A DNA stretch of 22,735 nt from JBBRMQ01 sp038230775 (GTDB lineage Bacteria; Acidobacteriota; Thermoanaerobaculia; Gp7-AA8), in NCBI GenBank assembly GCA_038230775.1, contig JBBRMQ010000042.1:1-22735 (forward strand). The letters are read 5' to 3'. Shown here in pieces: positions 16,335 through 22,735 of this stretch (positions are counted from its first letter, which is position 1; each line of letters starts with the position of its first letter). The translations under genes were made by a program, and so were the position numbers. Below the pieces are notes generated by a model, which was given only the letters and a program-made list of their open reading frames with translations, was not told the origin of the DNA and did not search any database.

Positions 16335-17009
16335 ATGCAACCCTTACGGATCGCCTTTGCCGTGCTCAGCGGTGTGCTGATGATTGACACCGCGCACTCC
16401 GCCCCTTTGCCCCACCTCAACTACGTCGTCCTCGGCGACAGCACTGCTGCCGGAGTCGGCGCACCCTACGAAGACGGGATCGCCCGCTCGACGGAGCGCG
16501 CGCTGGCGGCGAGATACGACGTCACGATGACGAATCTCGCAGTCTCTGGAGCGCGCTGCGCAGACGTGGTGCGCGATCAGCTGCCGCGAGCCGAATCGCT
16601 GAAGCCCGATCTGGTTCTCGTCTCGATCGGAGCCAACGACGTCACGCATTTGACGTTCACTCGTTCGATGCGTCGCGACGTCGAGAAGGTGATTGCGCGG
16701 TTGCGCGCAGCGAACCCGGCCGTGGCGATCGTGATCACCGGCTCTCCCGACATGGGCGCGCCGCCGCGCATTCCGCGTCTCTTGCGGCCAATCGCAGGCT
16801 GGAGGACGCGGAGTGTCAACGAGATGTTCGAGTCGGTCGGTCGTGATGCCAGGGTGACCTTCGCACGGATTGCCGCGACGACTGGAACGCTCTTCCGAAG
16901 TGACCACACTCTCTTTGCCGCCGACCGGTTTCATCCGAATAGCCGCGGATATGCGACCTGGCTTCCGGAGTTGAACCGCGCCATTGCTGCGGCACTCGCG
17001 CCTGGGTAG
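16335..17009 (+). CDS. Exported SGNH/GDSL-family hydrolase
   Basis: From ATG 16335 the protein is 224 residues with a signal peptide (about 1-22). The SGNH blocks are all present: Ser36 in VVLGDSTAAG, Gly72 in AVSGA, Asn101 in SIGAND, and Asp197/His200 in ADRFHP. It should be a periplasmic or secreted esterase, lipase or deacetylase with a Ser-His-Asp triad; the substrate is unknown. The internal ATG is chosen over 16305 because it has GGGTGG just upstream and leaves a normal signal peptide. A repeat doublet follows the stop by 17 nt. Confidence 0.88.
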   Translation: MQPLRIAFAVLSGVLMIDTAHSAPLPHLNYVVLGDSTAAGVGAPYEDGIARSTERALAARYDVTMTNLAVSGARCADVVRDQLPRAESLKPDLVLVSIGANDVTHLTFTRSMRRDVEKVIARLRAANPAVAIVITGSPDMGAPPRIPRLLRPIAGWRTRSVNEMFESVGRDARVTFARIAATTGTLFRSDHTLFAADRFHPNSRGYATWLPELNRAIAAALAPG

Positions 17010-17026
17010 ACACCAAGGGGCACGAG

Positions 17027-17078
17027 GTGTGGGGCCAGTCCTCTGACTGGCCGGCCAGCCGGAGGGCTGGCCCCACAC
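17027..17078. repeat. REP-like palindromic doublet of two hairpins
   Basis: A 52-bp element has perfect 12-bp outer arms (GTGTGGGGCCAG and its complement). It folds alternatively into two tandem perfect 8-bp hairpins: GGCCAGTC with a CTCT loop (17033-17052) and GGCCAGCC with a GGAG loop (17053-17072). It lies between the GDSL and DUF3833 genes, outside coding sequence, as REP/BIME elements do. It has no T-tract, so it is not a standard terminator. Confidence 0.75.
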
Positions 17079-17147
17079 AATCGCTTCGCGAGTCAGAATC
17101 CGGAAACGGGTGAGATATCTCCTACACCGCCGCGGTGGCGGAGACTC

Positions 17148-17153
17148 TATAGT
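17148..17153 (+). promoter_or_regulatory. Putative -10 element for a leaderless DUF3833 transcript
   Basis: TATAGT lies exactly 6 nt before the ATG at 17160 with no Shine-Dalgarno between. The expected -35 position shows no consensus. Confidence 0.45.
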
Positions 17154-17159
17154 CGATCG

Positions 17160-17699
17160 ATGGCCCTTGCTCGAGTCTCGCTTGCCGCGCTCCTCGCGGT
17201 TCTCTTTTGTTCATGCAGCAGCATGCGGCCGCAGGACTTCGCGGCCGCGAACCCTCGCTTCGAACCGGAGAAGTTCTTCGAAGGTCACGTTCGATCGTGG
17301 GGAGTGATCGAGACGCGCACTGGAAATCCCCGCAGCCGTCTGCAGGCGGAGATCGACGGACGCCGCGATGGAAGCGATCTGGTGATCACGCAGAATTTCA
17401 CGTTCGAAGACGGACGCAAGGAGCAGCGTATCTGGCGTCTGCGCCGCGTCGATGAACATCGCTACGCGGCGAGCGCCAACGGTGTGATCGGTCCCGCGAC
17501 GGGCTACGCGTTCGGCAACTCGTTTCACTGGCAATACACGCTCGAGCTGACGCCAGGCAGTCGTTTGAGCCGCGTGCGCATGGAGCACTGGATGTATCTG
17601 CTCGACGACGGGCGGACGATGCTCAACCGGGTGCTGGTGAGAAAGCTCGGAGTGAGCGTCGGTCAGACGACGGAAGTCTTTCAGAAGACGAGCCCGTAA
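17160..17699 (+). CDS. DUF3833-family lipoprotein
   Basis: This 179-residue protein has a hydrophobic leader ending LLAVLFCSCSS, an approximate lipobox with Cys after Ser, so it is probably lipid-anchored. The body matches DUF3833: FFEGHVRSWGVIETRTG, FTFEDGRKEQRIWRLRRVDEHRY, VIGPATGYAFGNSFHWQYTLEL and MEHWMYLLDDGRTMLNRVLVRKLG. Family function is unknown; the fold is lipocalin-like by its strand pattern, which is my inference. It stands alone on the plus strand and ends convergent to the DUF3597 operon. Confidence 0.88.
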   Translation: MALARVSLAALLAVLFCSCSSMRPQDFAAANPRFEPEKFFEGHVRSWGVIETRTGNPRSRLQAEIDGRRDGSDLVITQNFTFEDGRKEQRIWRLRRVDEHRYAASANGVIGPATGYAFGNSFHWQYTLELTPGSRLSRVRMEHWMYLLDDGRTMLNRVLVRKLGVSVGQTTEVFQKTSP

Positions 17700-17842
17700 T
17701 CTGGCCAACTCGCCGCCGCCATCATCGTGTCGCGAAATCCGAGGTGGTGAAAGAGAGAGAGCGCGGTCGCGTTCGATGACGCCGTTCACAAGATCACCAT
17801 CCAGCCGGTCCGCGCAGCTCCTTGCACGAGAGCGATTCGAGA

Positions 17843-17860
17843 TCCCGCGCCTCCGCGGGA
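17843..17860. other. GC hairpin between convergent genes
   Basis: TCCCGCG and CGCGGGA form a 7-bp stem with a CCTC loop, in the 180-bp gap between the DUF3833 stop and the stop of the minus-strand gene at 17880. It has no T-tract on either side, so a terminator role is doubtful. Nothing else is seen in this gap. Confidence 0.3.
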
Positions 17861-17879
17861 CGACCAGCGTCATCGATCG

Positions 17880-18392
17880 TTATCGTTTTTGCGAGATCTT
17901 CGACATCAGCAGTGCGAAGGCGGCGGCGCCGATCGACTTCACCAGCGCGGGATGTTGCGCGTAAAAGCCGGCCGCGATGTCGACGATCGACGGATTCTTT
18001 TTCGCCGCGTTCTGCGCGAGCACCTCCACCTGATCGGGCGAAACCTGCTGCGCCTGCTGCGGAGTGACGTTCCCTCCGGACATTGCGGACGCGAGGCCGC
18101 CCATCCCCGCCGCGGTGGCGATCTGCGCGATGATCGCCGGACCGAGAGCCTTCGCGATCTGATTGAGCAAGCCCGCCTTCTGTTCGGGGTTCGACTGTCC
18201 GAAAAGACCGGAGAGCATCTGCGGAAACGGAGGCGTCTGATCGGAGTTGAATGCGTGCGCCAGCCCTCCGGCCAGAGCGCCGGAGGGAAGGCTGTTTGAG
18301 ATCTGATCGAACGCCCCGTGAAGCTCAGATTCTGTGGCGTTGCCGGATTGAACCTGCTTGAGAAGACCGCCGAGGTCGTCGAGGATGGACAT
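17880..18392 (-). CDS. Hypothetical Gly/Ala/Gln-rich protein, operon partner of DUF3597
   Basis: This 170-residue protein (MSILDDLGGLLKQVQSG...) has no signal peptide. It contains a QTPPFPQMLSGLFGQSNPEQ segment, a hydrophobic Ala/Gly-rich stretch (LGPAIIAQIATAAGMGGLA), a TPQQAQQVSPDQVEVLAQ linker and a C-terminal FYAQHPALVKSIGAAAFALLM helix. The style recalls DUF937/YidB-like proteins, but the match is not firm. AGGAG 7 nt before the ATG gives a strong ribosome site, and the start is 15 nt after the stop of the DUF3597 gene, so the two are co-transcribed and probably act together. Confidence 0.75.
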   Translation of the reverse strand: MSILDDLGGLLKQVQSGNATESELHGAFDQISNSLPSGALAGGLAHAFNSDQTPPFPQMLSGLFGQSNPEQKAGLLNQIAKALGPAIIAQIATAAGMGGLASAMSGGNVTPQQAQQVSPDQVEVLAQNAAKKNPSIVDIAAGFYAQHPALVKSIGAAAFALLMSKISQKR

Positions 18393-18407
18393 GGATGTCT
18401 CCTGGGT

Positions 18408-18830
18408 TCAGTGCGCGAGGAGATCGGCCGGCACTTTGCCGCCGTTCTGCGCCAGCTTCTTCATCACTTCCTTGTGAAGCCAGATGTTCATCGTCGCCGA
18501 GTCGTTCGTATCGCCGGAGTACTTGAGGTCCGCGGCGAGCGCCTTGCGTGCGGACATGCTGCTGTCCATGCCGACGAGCTTCATCAGATCGACGATCGAA
18601 TGCTTCCAGTCGAGCTTCTCCTTGTTTTTCGACGCCATCCCATCCAGCACGGCAGCGACGTCGACCTGCTGTTGCGTCGCCCCGGCGCCGGGCATCGCGG
18701 ATCCCGATGCCGCTCGCTGCTGGACCGGAGACATCGGCGCCACTCCCGGAGTCGGGGCGGCATCGGCCGGTCGTACCGCCGTGCCTGCTGCGTGAAAAAT
18801 CTTGTCCATCAAGTCGCCAAACATTCCCAT
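18408..18830 (-). CDS. DUF3597 domain protein
   Basis: This 140-residue protein begins MGMFGDLMDKIFHAAG, has a Pro/Ala-rich linker (about 20-52) and ends with the DUF3597 domain (about 53-140): DVAAVLDGMASKNKEKLDW, HSIVDLMKLVGMDSSMSARK, SGDTNDSATMNIWLHKEVMKK and NGGKVPADLL. The family is common and of unknown function. AGGAG 6 nt before the ATG supports the start. It is the first gene of a two-gene operon. A near-perfect 22-bp palindrome lies about 50 bp upstream and may be its operator. Confidence 0.9.
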   Translation of the reverse strand: MGMFGDLMDKIFHAAGTAVRPADAAPTPGVAPMSPVQQRAASGSAMPGAGATQQQVDVAAVLDGMASKNKEKLDWKHSIVDLMKLVGMDSSMSARKALAADLKYSGDTNDSATMNIWLHKEVMKKLAQNGGKVPADLLAH

Positions 18831-18880
18831 GTGTTTCTCCTATCGATTCGAACCGCATCTTCTCCCGCTGCCGTCTCTTG

Positions 18881-18902
18881 ACGTGTTCAATATTGATCAC
18901 GT
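18881..18902. promoter_or_regulatory. Near-perfect palindrome upstream of the DUF3597 operon
   Basis: ACGTGTTCAAT faces ATTGATCACGT: 10 of 11 positions pair, with one T-T mismatch. It is centred about 61 bp upstream of the DUF3597 ATG on the minus strand, a usual place for an operator. The AT-rich centre (CAATATTG) contrasts with the GC-rich surroundings. Confidence 0.5.
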
Positions 18903-19204
18903 TCGCTTTTCCATTTCGTCGGAGATTCGACAGAATGGGCGCAGGGAGAACAACGGTGTCCACGAAGAATGCGGAAATCATGCAAGCTTGACTCGCCGGA
19001 GAGGCGAAAGCGGACGCATCCTCGCCGATCCGGCTCCCGCCGCCGATCCCCAGCATTCCGTTCCGCGTCACATTCGTGAGCCGGGGGACTGCACCGTCGA
19101 GGCGCGCCCGATGCTCTGGTGCTTCCCGTCGTTGCCGCGATTGTGATCGCTCTAGAGAAGCTCTGTACTAGTAACGTTGCAGCGCGCTGACAGGGCTAGC
19201 CCCG

Positions 19205-19322
19205 TGTCATCCCGAGCGTAGCGAGGGACCGGTGTGGGCGGGCGGCTCGATGCTCGTGCTGCGCATCGCCCTACCCACACCGCTCCCTCCCCTTCGCTTC
19301 GCTCAGCGTCGGCGGGATGACA
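19205..19322. repeat. Fold-back intergenic repeat with TGTCATCCCG ends
   Basis: The 118-bp element begins TGTCATCCCG and ends with its exact complement CGGGATGACA. Internal arms also match: CGGTGTGGG (19230-19238) with CCCACACCG (19274-19282), and the flanking GCGTAGCG and CGCTTCGCT segments pair imperfectly. The TCATCCCGAGCG opening is one I recall from dispersed intergenic repeats in many bacterial genomes. It carries no ORF of its own and so would be a non-autonomous or structural repeat. Confidence 0.7.
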
Positions 19323-19388
19323 TTCACAGCGGGCGACGCCGCACAGCCTGCTTCGCAAGGCGGTTCGCTCTGCTTGTGCCGAGTTCCC

Positions 19389-19829
19389 CTATCGCGATCT
19401 GCGCTTCTCGGCTTCGTCGAACCACCCGCGTCGAACCTGTTCGGCAGGCACGCCCGAGAAGTACGGTTTGATGTCGAGGATCGGTGTGCCGTCGAGCATG
19501 TCGATTCCGCGCACGTTGAGGCGCGATCCATCGCGCGAGAGCAGCTCGACGACGGTCAATCCGATCGGGTTCGGACGGAACGGCGAGCGCGTGGCAAACA
19601 CTCCGTGGGGCCGATCATCGGTGGGAGGTGTGCCCATCAGCGCGAATCCCTCCGAGCGATCGAAGACCCAGATGACGAACAGGTGCGAGAGGCCTTCGAT
19701 GTCGGTGAGTCCTTCTTCGAACTCCGGTGCGATCTCCAGAACGCCTTCGGCGGTGTGCGTCGTGCCTGCGCCCTTCGGAATCTGCGCTGTCTCGGTATAG
19801 GCGCTCCGCACGAAGCCGATCGGACGCAT
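19389..19829 (-). CDS. trmO: tRNA (N6-threonylcarbamoyladenosine37-N6)-methyltransferase TrmO
   Basis: This 146-residue protein matches the TrmO/TsaA family: MRPIGFVRSAYTE at the start, GLSHLFVIWVFDRSEG (46-61), RSPFRPNPIGLT (81-92) and DGTPILDIKPY (113-123). TrmO uses S-adenosylmethionine to methylate t6A37 of some tRNAs and has an unusual beta-barrel fold. The protein is close to the length of the family's catalytic domain alone, without the C-terminal extension of longer homologues. It starts 8 nt after the stop of the Oar-like ORF on the same strand, so it is probably its operon partner, with no clear functional link. Only a weak ribosome site (CGAG) is seen. Confidence 0.92.
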   Translation of the reverse strand: MRPIGFVRSAYTETAQIPKGAGTTHTAEGVLEIAPEFEEGLTDIEGLSHLFVIWVFDRSEGFALMGTPPTDDRPHGVFATRSPFRPNPIGLTVVELLSRDGSRLNVRGIDMLDGTPILDIKPYFSGVPAEQVRRGWFDEAEKRRSR

Positions 19830-19837
19830 GGCGCTCG

Positions 19838-20350
19838 TTACGGCGTTGGCCGGAGCGTGGACGATTGACGCGTTACGCTGGCGGTGACGAAGGAACTGCT
19901 GGAAAGGATTGCGGTGTAGTGAAGCGAGAGGAATGACGAAGGCAGCGCGGTCAGACTCCCGCTGCGAATGCCAGATGCCGCGAAGCTCTGACGGTCTCCC
20001 GCCTGCGCGCTGAGATTTCCGAGTGCGATCATGGGAACGCTGCGCGCCGGAATCGCCGAGAGCACGGGGTTGAACCGCGCCCCATCGTTGACGAGCGCGC
20101 TGCCGAAGAACCAGAGCCTGTCTTTCAGCACGGTGCCGCCAAGGGTCGCGTTGTAGTTGCGCGCGCTGCCGGCGACGAAAGGCATCGAAGAGCGAGTGAG
20201 GCCGATGCCGAGCGAGCCTGACAGCGTGTTGCTTTGCTTCATCGTAGCTTCAATCACACCGCCTGAGTCGCGGCCATACTCCTGCGCGAACAGCGTCACA
20301 GCGGCGAACTGAAGTACGACCATCGCAATTGCAGCGCGTTTCCCGGCCAT
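19838..20350 (-). CDS. Short exported Oar-like TonB-receptor fragment
   Basis: This 170-residue protein has a clean signal peptide (about 1-23, ending LFAQ) followed at once by EYGRDSGGVIEATMK. In Oar-like TonB receptors that motif closes the plug domain. Next come barrel-like pieces: LSGSLGIGLTRSS, RNYNATLGGTVLKDRLWFFGSAL and C-terminal alternating strands (FLSLHYTAILSSSSFVTASVTRQ). The plug start, TonB box and most of the barrel are absent, and no terminal aromatic residue is present. It may be a receptor remnant or a small protein reusing part of the fold. Minus-strand TAGAAT lies 6 nt before the ATG. It sits directly upstream of trmO. Confidence 0.7.
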   Translation of the reverse strand: MAGKRAAIAMVVLQFAAVTLFAQEYGRDSGGVIEATMKQSNTLSGSLGIGLTRSSMPFVAGSARNYNATLGGTVLKDRLWFFGSALVNDGARFNPVLSAIPARSVPMIALGNLSAQAGDRQSFAASGIRSGSLTALPSSFLSLHYTAILSSSSFVTASVTRQSSTLRPTP

Positions 20351-20356
20351 GCATTC

Positions 20357-20362
20357 ATTCTA
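20357..20362 (-). promoter_or_regulatory. Putative -10 element for a leaderless Oar-like/trmO transcript
   Basis: Read on the minus strand, TAGAAT is followed by GAATGC and then the ATG at 20350, so the spacing is exactly 6 nt. No Shine-Dalgarno is present. The arrangement is identical to that before the M24 gene at 9161. Confidence 0.5.
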
Positions 20363-20417
20363 TCCCTTGTAACTTCCCGTGTTGTATGGAACAAAGGGAG
20401 GCGTCATTTCTTATCGC

Positions 20418-20795
20418 ATGCACGAGGACTCCAAACCGACCGTACTCATCGTGGAAGACGATGCGGGTACGCAGCTTCTTCTGATCGCGTTGATGCGCCG
20501 CGACGGCCTCGAGGTCGTCCTCGCGTCCAATGGGCACGAGGCGATCGAACGGTTGAGCGAGCGGCAGTTTCCCGTCATCATCCTCGATCTCATGATGCCC
20601 GCTCTCGGCGGCCGGGACGTGATCGCCTTTCTCGATCGCGAGAACCGTTCGGATCCGGTGATCATCTGCACCGCCGCCGGACCGCGGGTGATCGGCGCGA
20701 TCGAATCGAAGGTCGTCAAGGCGGTCGTGCGAAAACCGTTCGACATCGAGGAGCTCACGTCCACCGTCCACTCTGTCATTCGGGGCGTGGGTTGA
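20418..20795 (+). CDS. Single-domain response regulator (CheY-like receiver)
   Basis: From ATG 20418 the protein is 125 residues and consists only of a receiver domain. The acidic pair Asp14/Asp15 lies in VLIVEDD, the phosphoacceptor Asp57 in VIILDLMMP, the switch Thr in VIICTAAG and the conserved Lys in VVRKPFD. There is no DNA-binding or enzymatic output, so it should act by protein contact or as a phosphate relay. The frame is open to a GTG at 20379, which would add 13 residues; a GGGAGG lies 17 nt before the ATG, too far to decide. No intact kinase is adjacent, but a truncated PAS ORF overlaps its stop codon. Confidence 0.9.
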   Translation: MHEDSKPTVLIVEDDAGTQLLLIALMRRDGLEVVLASNGHEAIERLSERQFPVIILDLMMPALGGRDVIAFLDRENRSDPVIICTAAGPRVIGAIESKVVKAVVRKPFDIEELTSTVHSVIRGVG

Positions 20796-20947
20796 ACGAC
20801 GATCATCGTCACTGGATCGGACGACTCGAGCGGTCATCAACGTTCAGGAGTTTGCGCTCCTCGTCGACCGTCCAGGACTACGCGAGTTTTCTCCTCAATC
20901 CGGAGGGCGTCATCCGGTCCTGGAACACGTCCAGAAAAACTCCATGA
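20792..20947 (+). pseudogene. Truncated PAS-domain sensor ORF coupled to the response regulator
   Basis: A TTG at 20792 overlaps the response-regulator stop (TTGA), and the frame runs 51 codons to TGA 20945. Its second half reads VQDYASFLLNPEGVIRSWN, closely resembling the opening of PAS domains of the form DYAIFxLDPxGxVxSWN found at the N-terminus of sensor kinases. The translation stops just where such a domain would continue with its GAERIKGY-type helix, and I find no continuation in other frames before the next gene. It is probably the stump of a deleted sensor kinase that was once translationally coupled to the regulator. Functional use of the short peptide cannot be excluded. Confidence 0.6.
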
Positions 20948-21028
20948 TTTCGACAAGACTCGCAAGTACCTTCGTCCGATATTAGCGTCGTGAACACCTG
21001 TTACGATGGCGGGCATCCGTTGCAACCG

Positions 21029-22735
21029 ATGCCGATTCGCGCGCTGATCACGTTGTTGATCGTGCTCTCTCCGCAGGTCCGCGCCCAGGCGCCGCCAGCG
21101 CGCTTCCCGTGGCGAGGCGTTGCATCTTCTGACCGTCCCGGTCTTCCTTCGGTGACCGTCGACCTCGGATATCCGGGGCCTTACGTTCCCGCCATCAACA
21201 GCCCGATCACCCTCCGCGCAACCGCCGCCGGTGTTTCGTTCGACGGGTACATCGGATATCACTTCGCGGTCCGGTCACGACAGACGTTCGATACGCCGGT
21301 GATCTGCCGCGCGCGTCTACAACCGGGCCAGGCGTGGACGTTTGGAACGATGGCCAACATGCGGAGGTGGGGCGCGTCGCCGGAAAATGCGGCGCTGCCA
21401 AGGGAGTTGATCATCAATTGGAGCGACCGTTCGCTCAATGTCATCGCCACCGCAACCGCCGGAGTCCCGCCCTGGACGACGTTTGCAAGCGAGTTGTTGC
21501 CGCTTCGCGTGGTTGCGCCCACAACACCGATCGCCAGCGCGACCGCGTTCGGCGGTCCTGCATATGCCGAACGTGCCGGCGCCCTTTCCGATCGGGCGCA
21601 GTGGTATGCAGGGTTCTCGAGTGTTGTCGTTCCGCCCGCGACGTGGCTCGACCTTTCGAAGGGCGTGCGGGAAGCGATCTTCGGATCAGGCATTCACGTC
21701 GTGCTCGTCGGGCTGCCTGGAGCGGATCAACAGATGGGCGAGATGGATCGTGTTCTCCTTCCGGTGACGTTCGCCCGTAGCTCCAGCTCCTACGAATCGC
21801 CATGGCCCTATCGGAAAGCGGCCGTCGCAACATCGATGTCCTGGGTAGCGAAGTCGGGAGCCGGTTACGCCGGTTCTGTCCGGGATCCCTACATTGTGCG
21901 GACCGGCGCGTTTTCATGGGTGGCCGACGATGACGCATTGAGCCGGCCGCTCCCTTCGATGCAACGCATCGTGAATCGAGAGCCTGTCGAGCTTTCCCAT
22001 TTCGGAAAGAATGAATCCTGGATCACCAACTACCGCTCGGGTCTACTCGCTGCGACAGCGTTTCTGATCGCGGTTGCTGGATGGTGGTCGCTGCTTCGCC
22101 GGAACCATTTCGTCGCCGCTGCGGCAGTGCTCATCTTCATCTCAGGTGTCGTGGTCGCCCAGCGCCGGGTGTTCGAGCGTTCGTCAGGGACACGCGAGTT
22201 TGTCATGCGACAAGCGGTAGCACCCGGCATCAGCGCAGTGTGGCGCCAGGAACTGGTCTACGGTCCACAGCCTCTGCCGGCGATGATCGATCACTCCGAG
22301 CGCGCCAGGACGAGTCTTGCGGGCGATGTTGGAGGTTGGAAAGTGGAAGAGCGCACGGCGGCTGACGCAACGTCGTCAGGAGTGTTGTACAGCCGGGACG
22401 ACTGGGAAGCCGCTGAGCGTTGGACCTTTCGCCGTGAGATCGACCAGTCAGCAGGAGGATCGGCAAGGATCGTCATCCCGAAATTCCGCGATCTGCGGGG
22501 ATCGATGACCTTCTGGTCCGTTTTGCCTGCGGCCGCGCACGGGCGGTTCCTGATCATGGGCGATCTTCGAAAGCTTCCCGACGGTCGGTTGGCGTGCGCG
22601 TTCGCATTGCCGGACAGCCTGCGCTCGAATCAGATCGCGTTGATCAAGGTTGCAGGGACTCTCGCTGAAGCGCCTCTCGATGTCGAATGGGCGAACGGCG
22701 CGATTCGTCTGCCGGGAGCGAGGCGGAACGGTTCC
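21029..22735 (+). CDS. Large unrecognised exported two-TM protein (cut by right edge)
   Basis: My translation from ATG 21029 stays open for 569 codons to the window end. A signal peptide (MPIRALITLLIVLSPQVRAQ) is followed by a beta-rich extracytoplasmic region (about 22-335; VTVDLGYPGPYVPAINSPITLRA suggests an Ig-like start). Two TM helices (about 338-355 and 360-379) flank a short basic loop (RRNH), then comes a second extracytoplasmic region (about 380 on) ending outside the window. The topology by positive-inside is out-in-out. I do not recognise a family. GTG 20990 is an in-frame alternative start with GATATT 6 nt upstream, which would lengthen the n-region by 13 residues. No Shine-Dalgarno is seen. 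Many overlapping short frames in this stretch are shadows. Confidence 0.75.
   Translation, partial: MPIRALITLLIVLSPQVRAQAPPARFPWRGVASSDRPGLPSVTVDLGYPGPYVPAINSPITLRATAAGVSFDGYIGYHFAVRSRQTFDTPVICRARLQPGQAWTFGTMANMRRWGASPENAALPRELIINWSDRSLNVIATATAGVPPWTTFASELLPLRVVAPTTPIASATAFGGPAYAERAGALSDRAQWYAGFSSVVVPPATWLDLSKGVREAIFGSGIHVVLVGLPGADQQMGEMDRVLLPVTFARSSSSYESPWPYRKAAVATSMSWVAKSGAGYAGSVRDPYIVRTGAFSWVADDDALSRPLPSMQRIVNREPVELSHFGKNESWITNYRSGLLAATAFLIAVAGWWSLLRRNHFVAAAAVLIFISGVVVAQRRVFERSSGTREFVMRQAVAPGISAVWRQELVYGPQPLPAMIDHSERARTSLAGDVGGWKVEERTAADATSSGVLYSRDDWEAAERWTFRREIDQSAGGSARIVIPKFRDLRGSMTFWSVLPAAAHGRFLIMGDLRKLPDGRLACAFALPDSLRSNQIALIKVAGTLAEAPLDVEWANGAIRLPGARRNGS

Larger units (their letters stand above)
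18831..19388. other. 558-bp non-coding region upstream of the DUF3597 operon and downstream of trmO
   Basis: I find no credible coding region on either strand here. It holds the palindrome at 18881-18902 close to the DUF3597 start and the fold-back repeat at 19205-19322. The stretch 18960-19200 shows nothing I can name apart from a small CTCGCC/GGCGA hairpin near 18990. Confidence 0.5.

Noticed and set aside
17843..17860. Hairpin as terminator for the DUF3833 or DUF3597 units
   Set aside because: No T-tract follows on either strand; a GC stem of 7 bp is common in this DNA. It is listed only as an unassigned hairpin.
1..22735. tRNA, rRNA, CRISPR, phage, transposase or toxin-antitoxin genes
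   Set aside because: I looked for their usual signatures (regular spaced repeats, DDE/serine recombinase motifs, paired small ORFs with antitoxin features) and saw none that could be supported by eye; a tRNA and covariance-model scan would be decisive.

Overview
The window is GC-rich DNA from a Gram-negative bacterium. An outer membrane is implied by a full TonB-dependent receptor and a second, Oar-like receptor fragment. The mix of a two-component-regulator propeller fused to Y_Y_Y, Oar-like receptor pieces, a DUF3597 protein and secreted hydrolases fits Acidobacteriota or a relative. That placement is an inference from gene style, not from a marker gene. No rRNA, tRNA, CRISPR array, transposase or phage gene was seen.

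Layout. Bases 1-2248 (minus) hold most of a membrane-bound PAS-PAS-PAS-GGDEF diguanylate cyclase whose C-terminus is cut by the left edge. A secreted subtilisin-like protease (2363-4021, minus) follows, with a clear rho-independent terminator between the two. Bases 4241-8266 (plus) encode a 1341-residue periplasmic-propeller/PAS/GDDEF/EAL protein, probably a c-di-GMP phosphodiesterase. It ends at a bidirectional terminator, beyond which lie two small minus-strand ORFs, the second lacking a normal start codon. Next on the plus strand come a Tat-exported M24 peptidase-like protein and a secreted LamG-like protein. A translationally coupled pair of small membrane proteins (minus, DUF4386 and DUF2306 types) is divergent from the TonB receptor, and a perfect 28-bp palindrome lies in the shared upstream region.

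From 15565 on the genes are small: a six-cysteine exported protein, a YtxH protein, an SGNH/GDSL hydrolase, a DUF3833 lipoprotein and a DUF3597 operon with its own palindromic upstream site. After a 558-bp non-coding stretch carrying a fold-back repeat come TrmO, a short Oar-like protein, a stand-alone response regulator with a truncated PAS ORF overlapping its stop, and a large unrecognised two-TM protein cut by the right edge.

Two themes stand out. First, c-di-GMP and environmental sensing flank the protease. Second, several genes that begin transcription units have a -10-like TANNNT hexamer exactly or nearly 6 nt before the start codon and no Shine-Dalgarno, while many other genes, including operon-internal ones, carry good Shine-Dalgarno sequences. 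This points to frequent leaderless transcripts. No new multi-gene defence or biosynthetic system could be demonstrated; the best candidates for new biology are the 28-bp operator region, the short Oar-like protein and the right-edge membrane protein.
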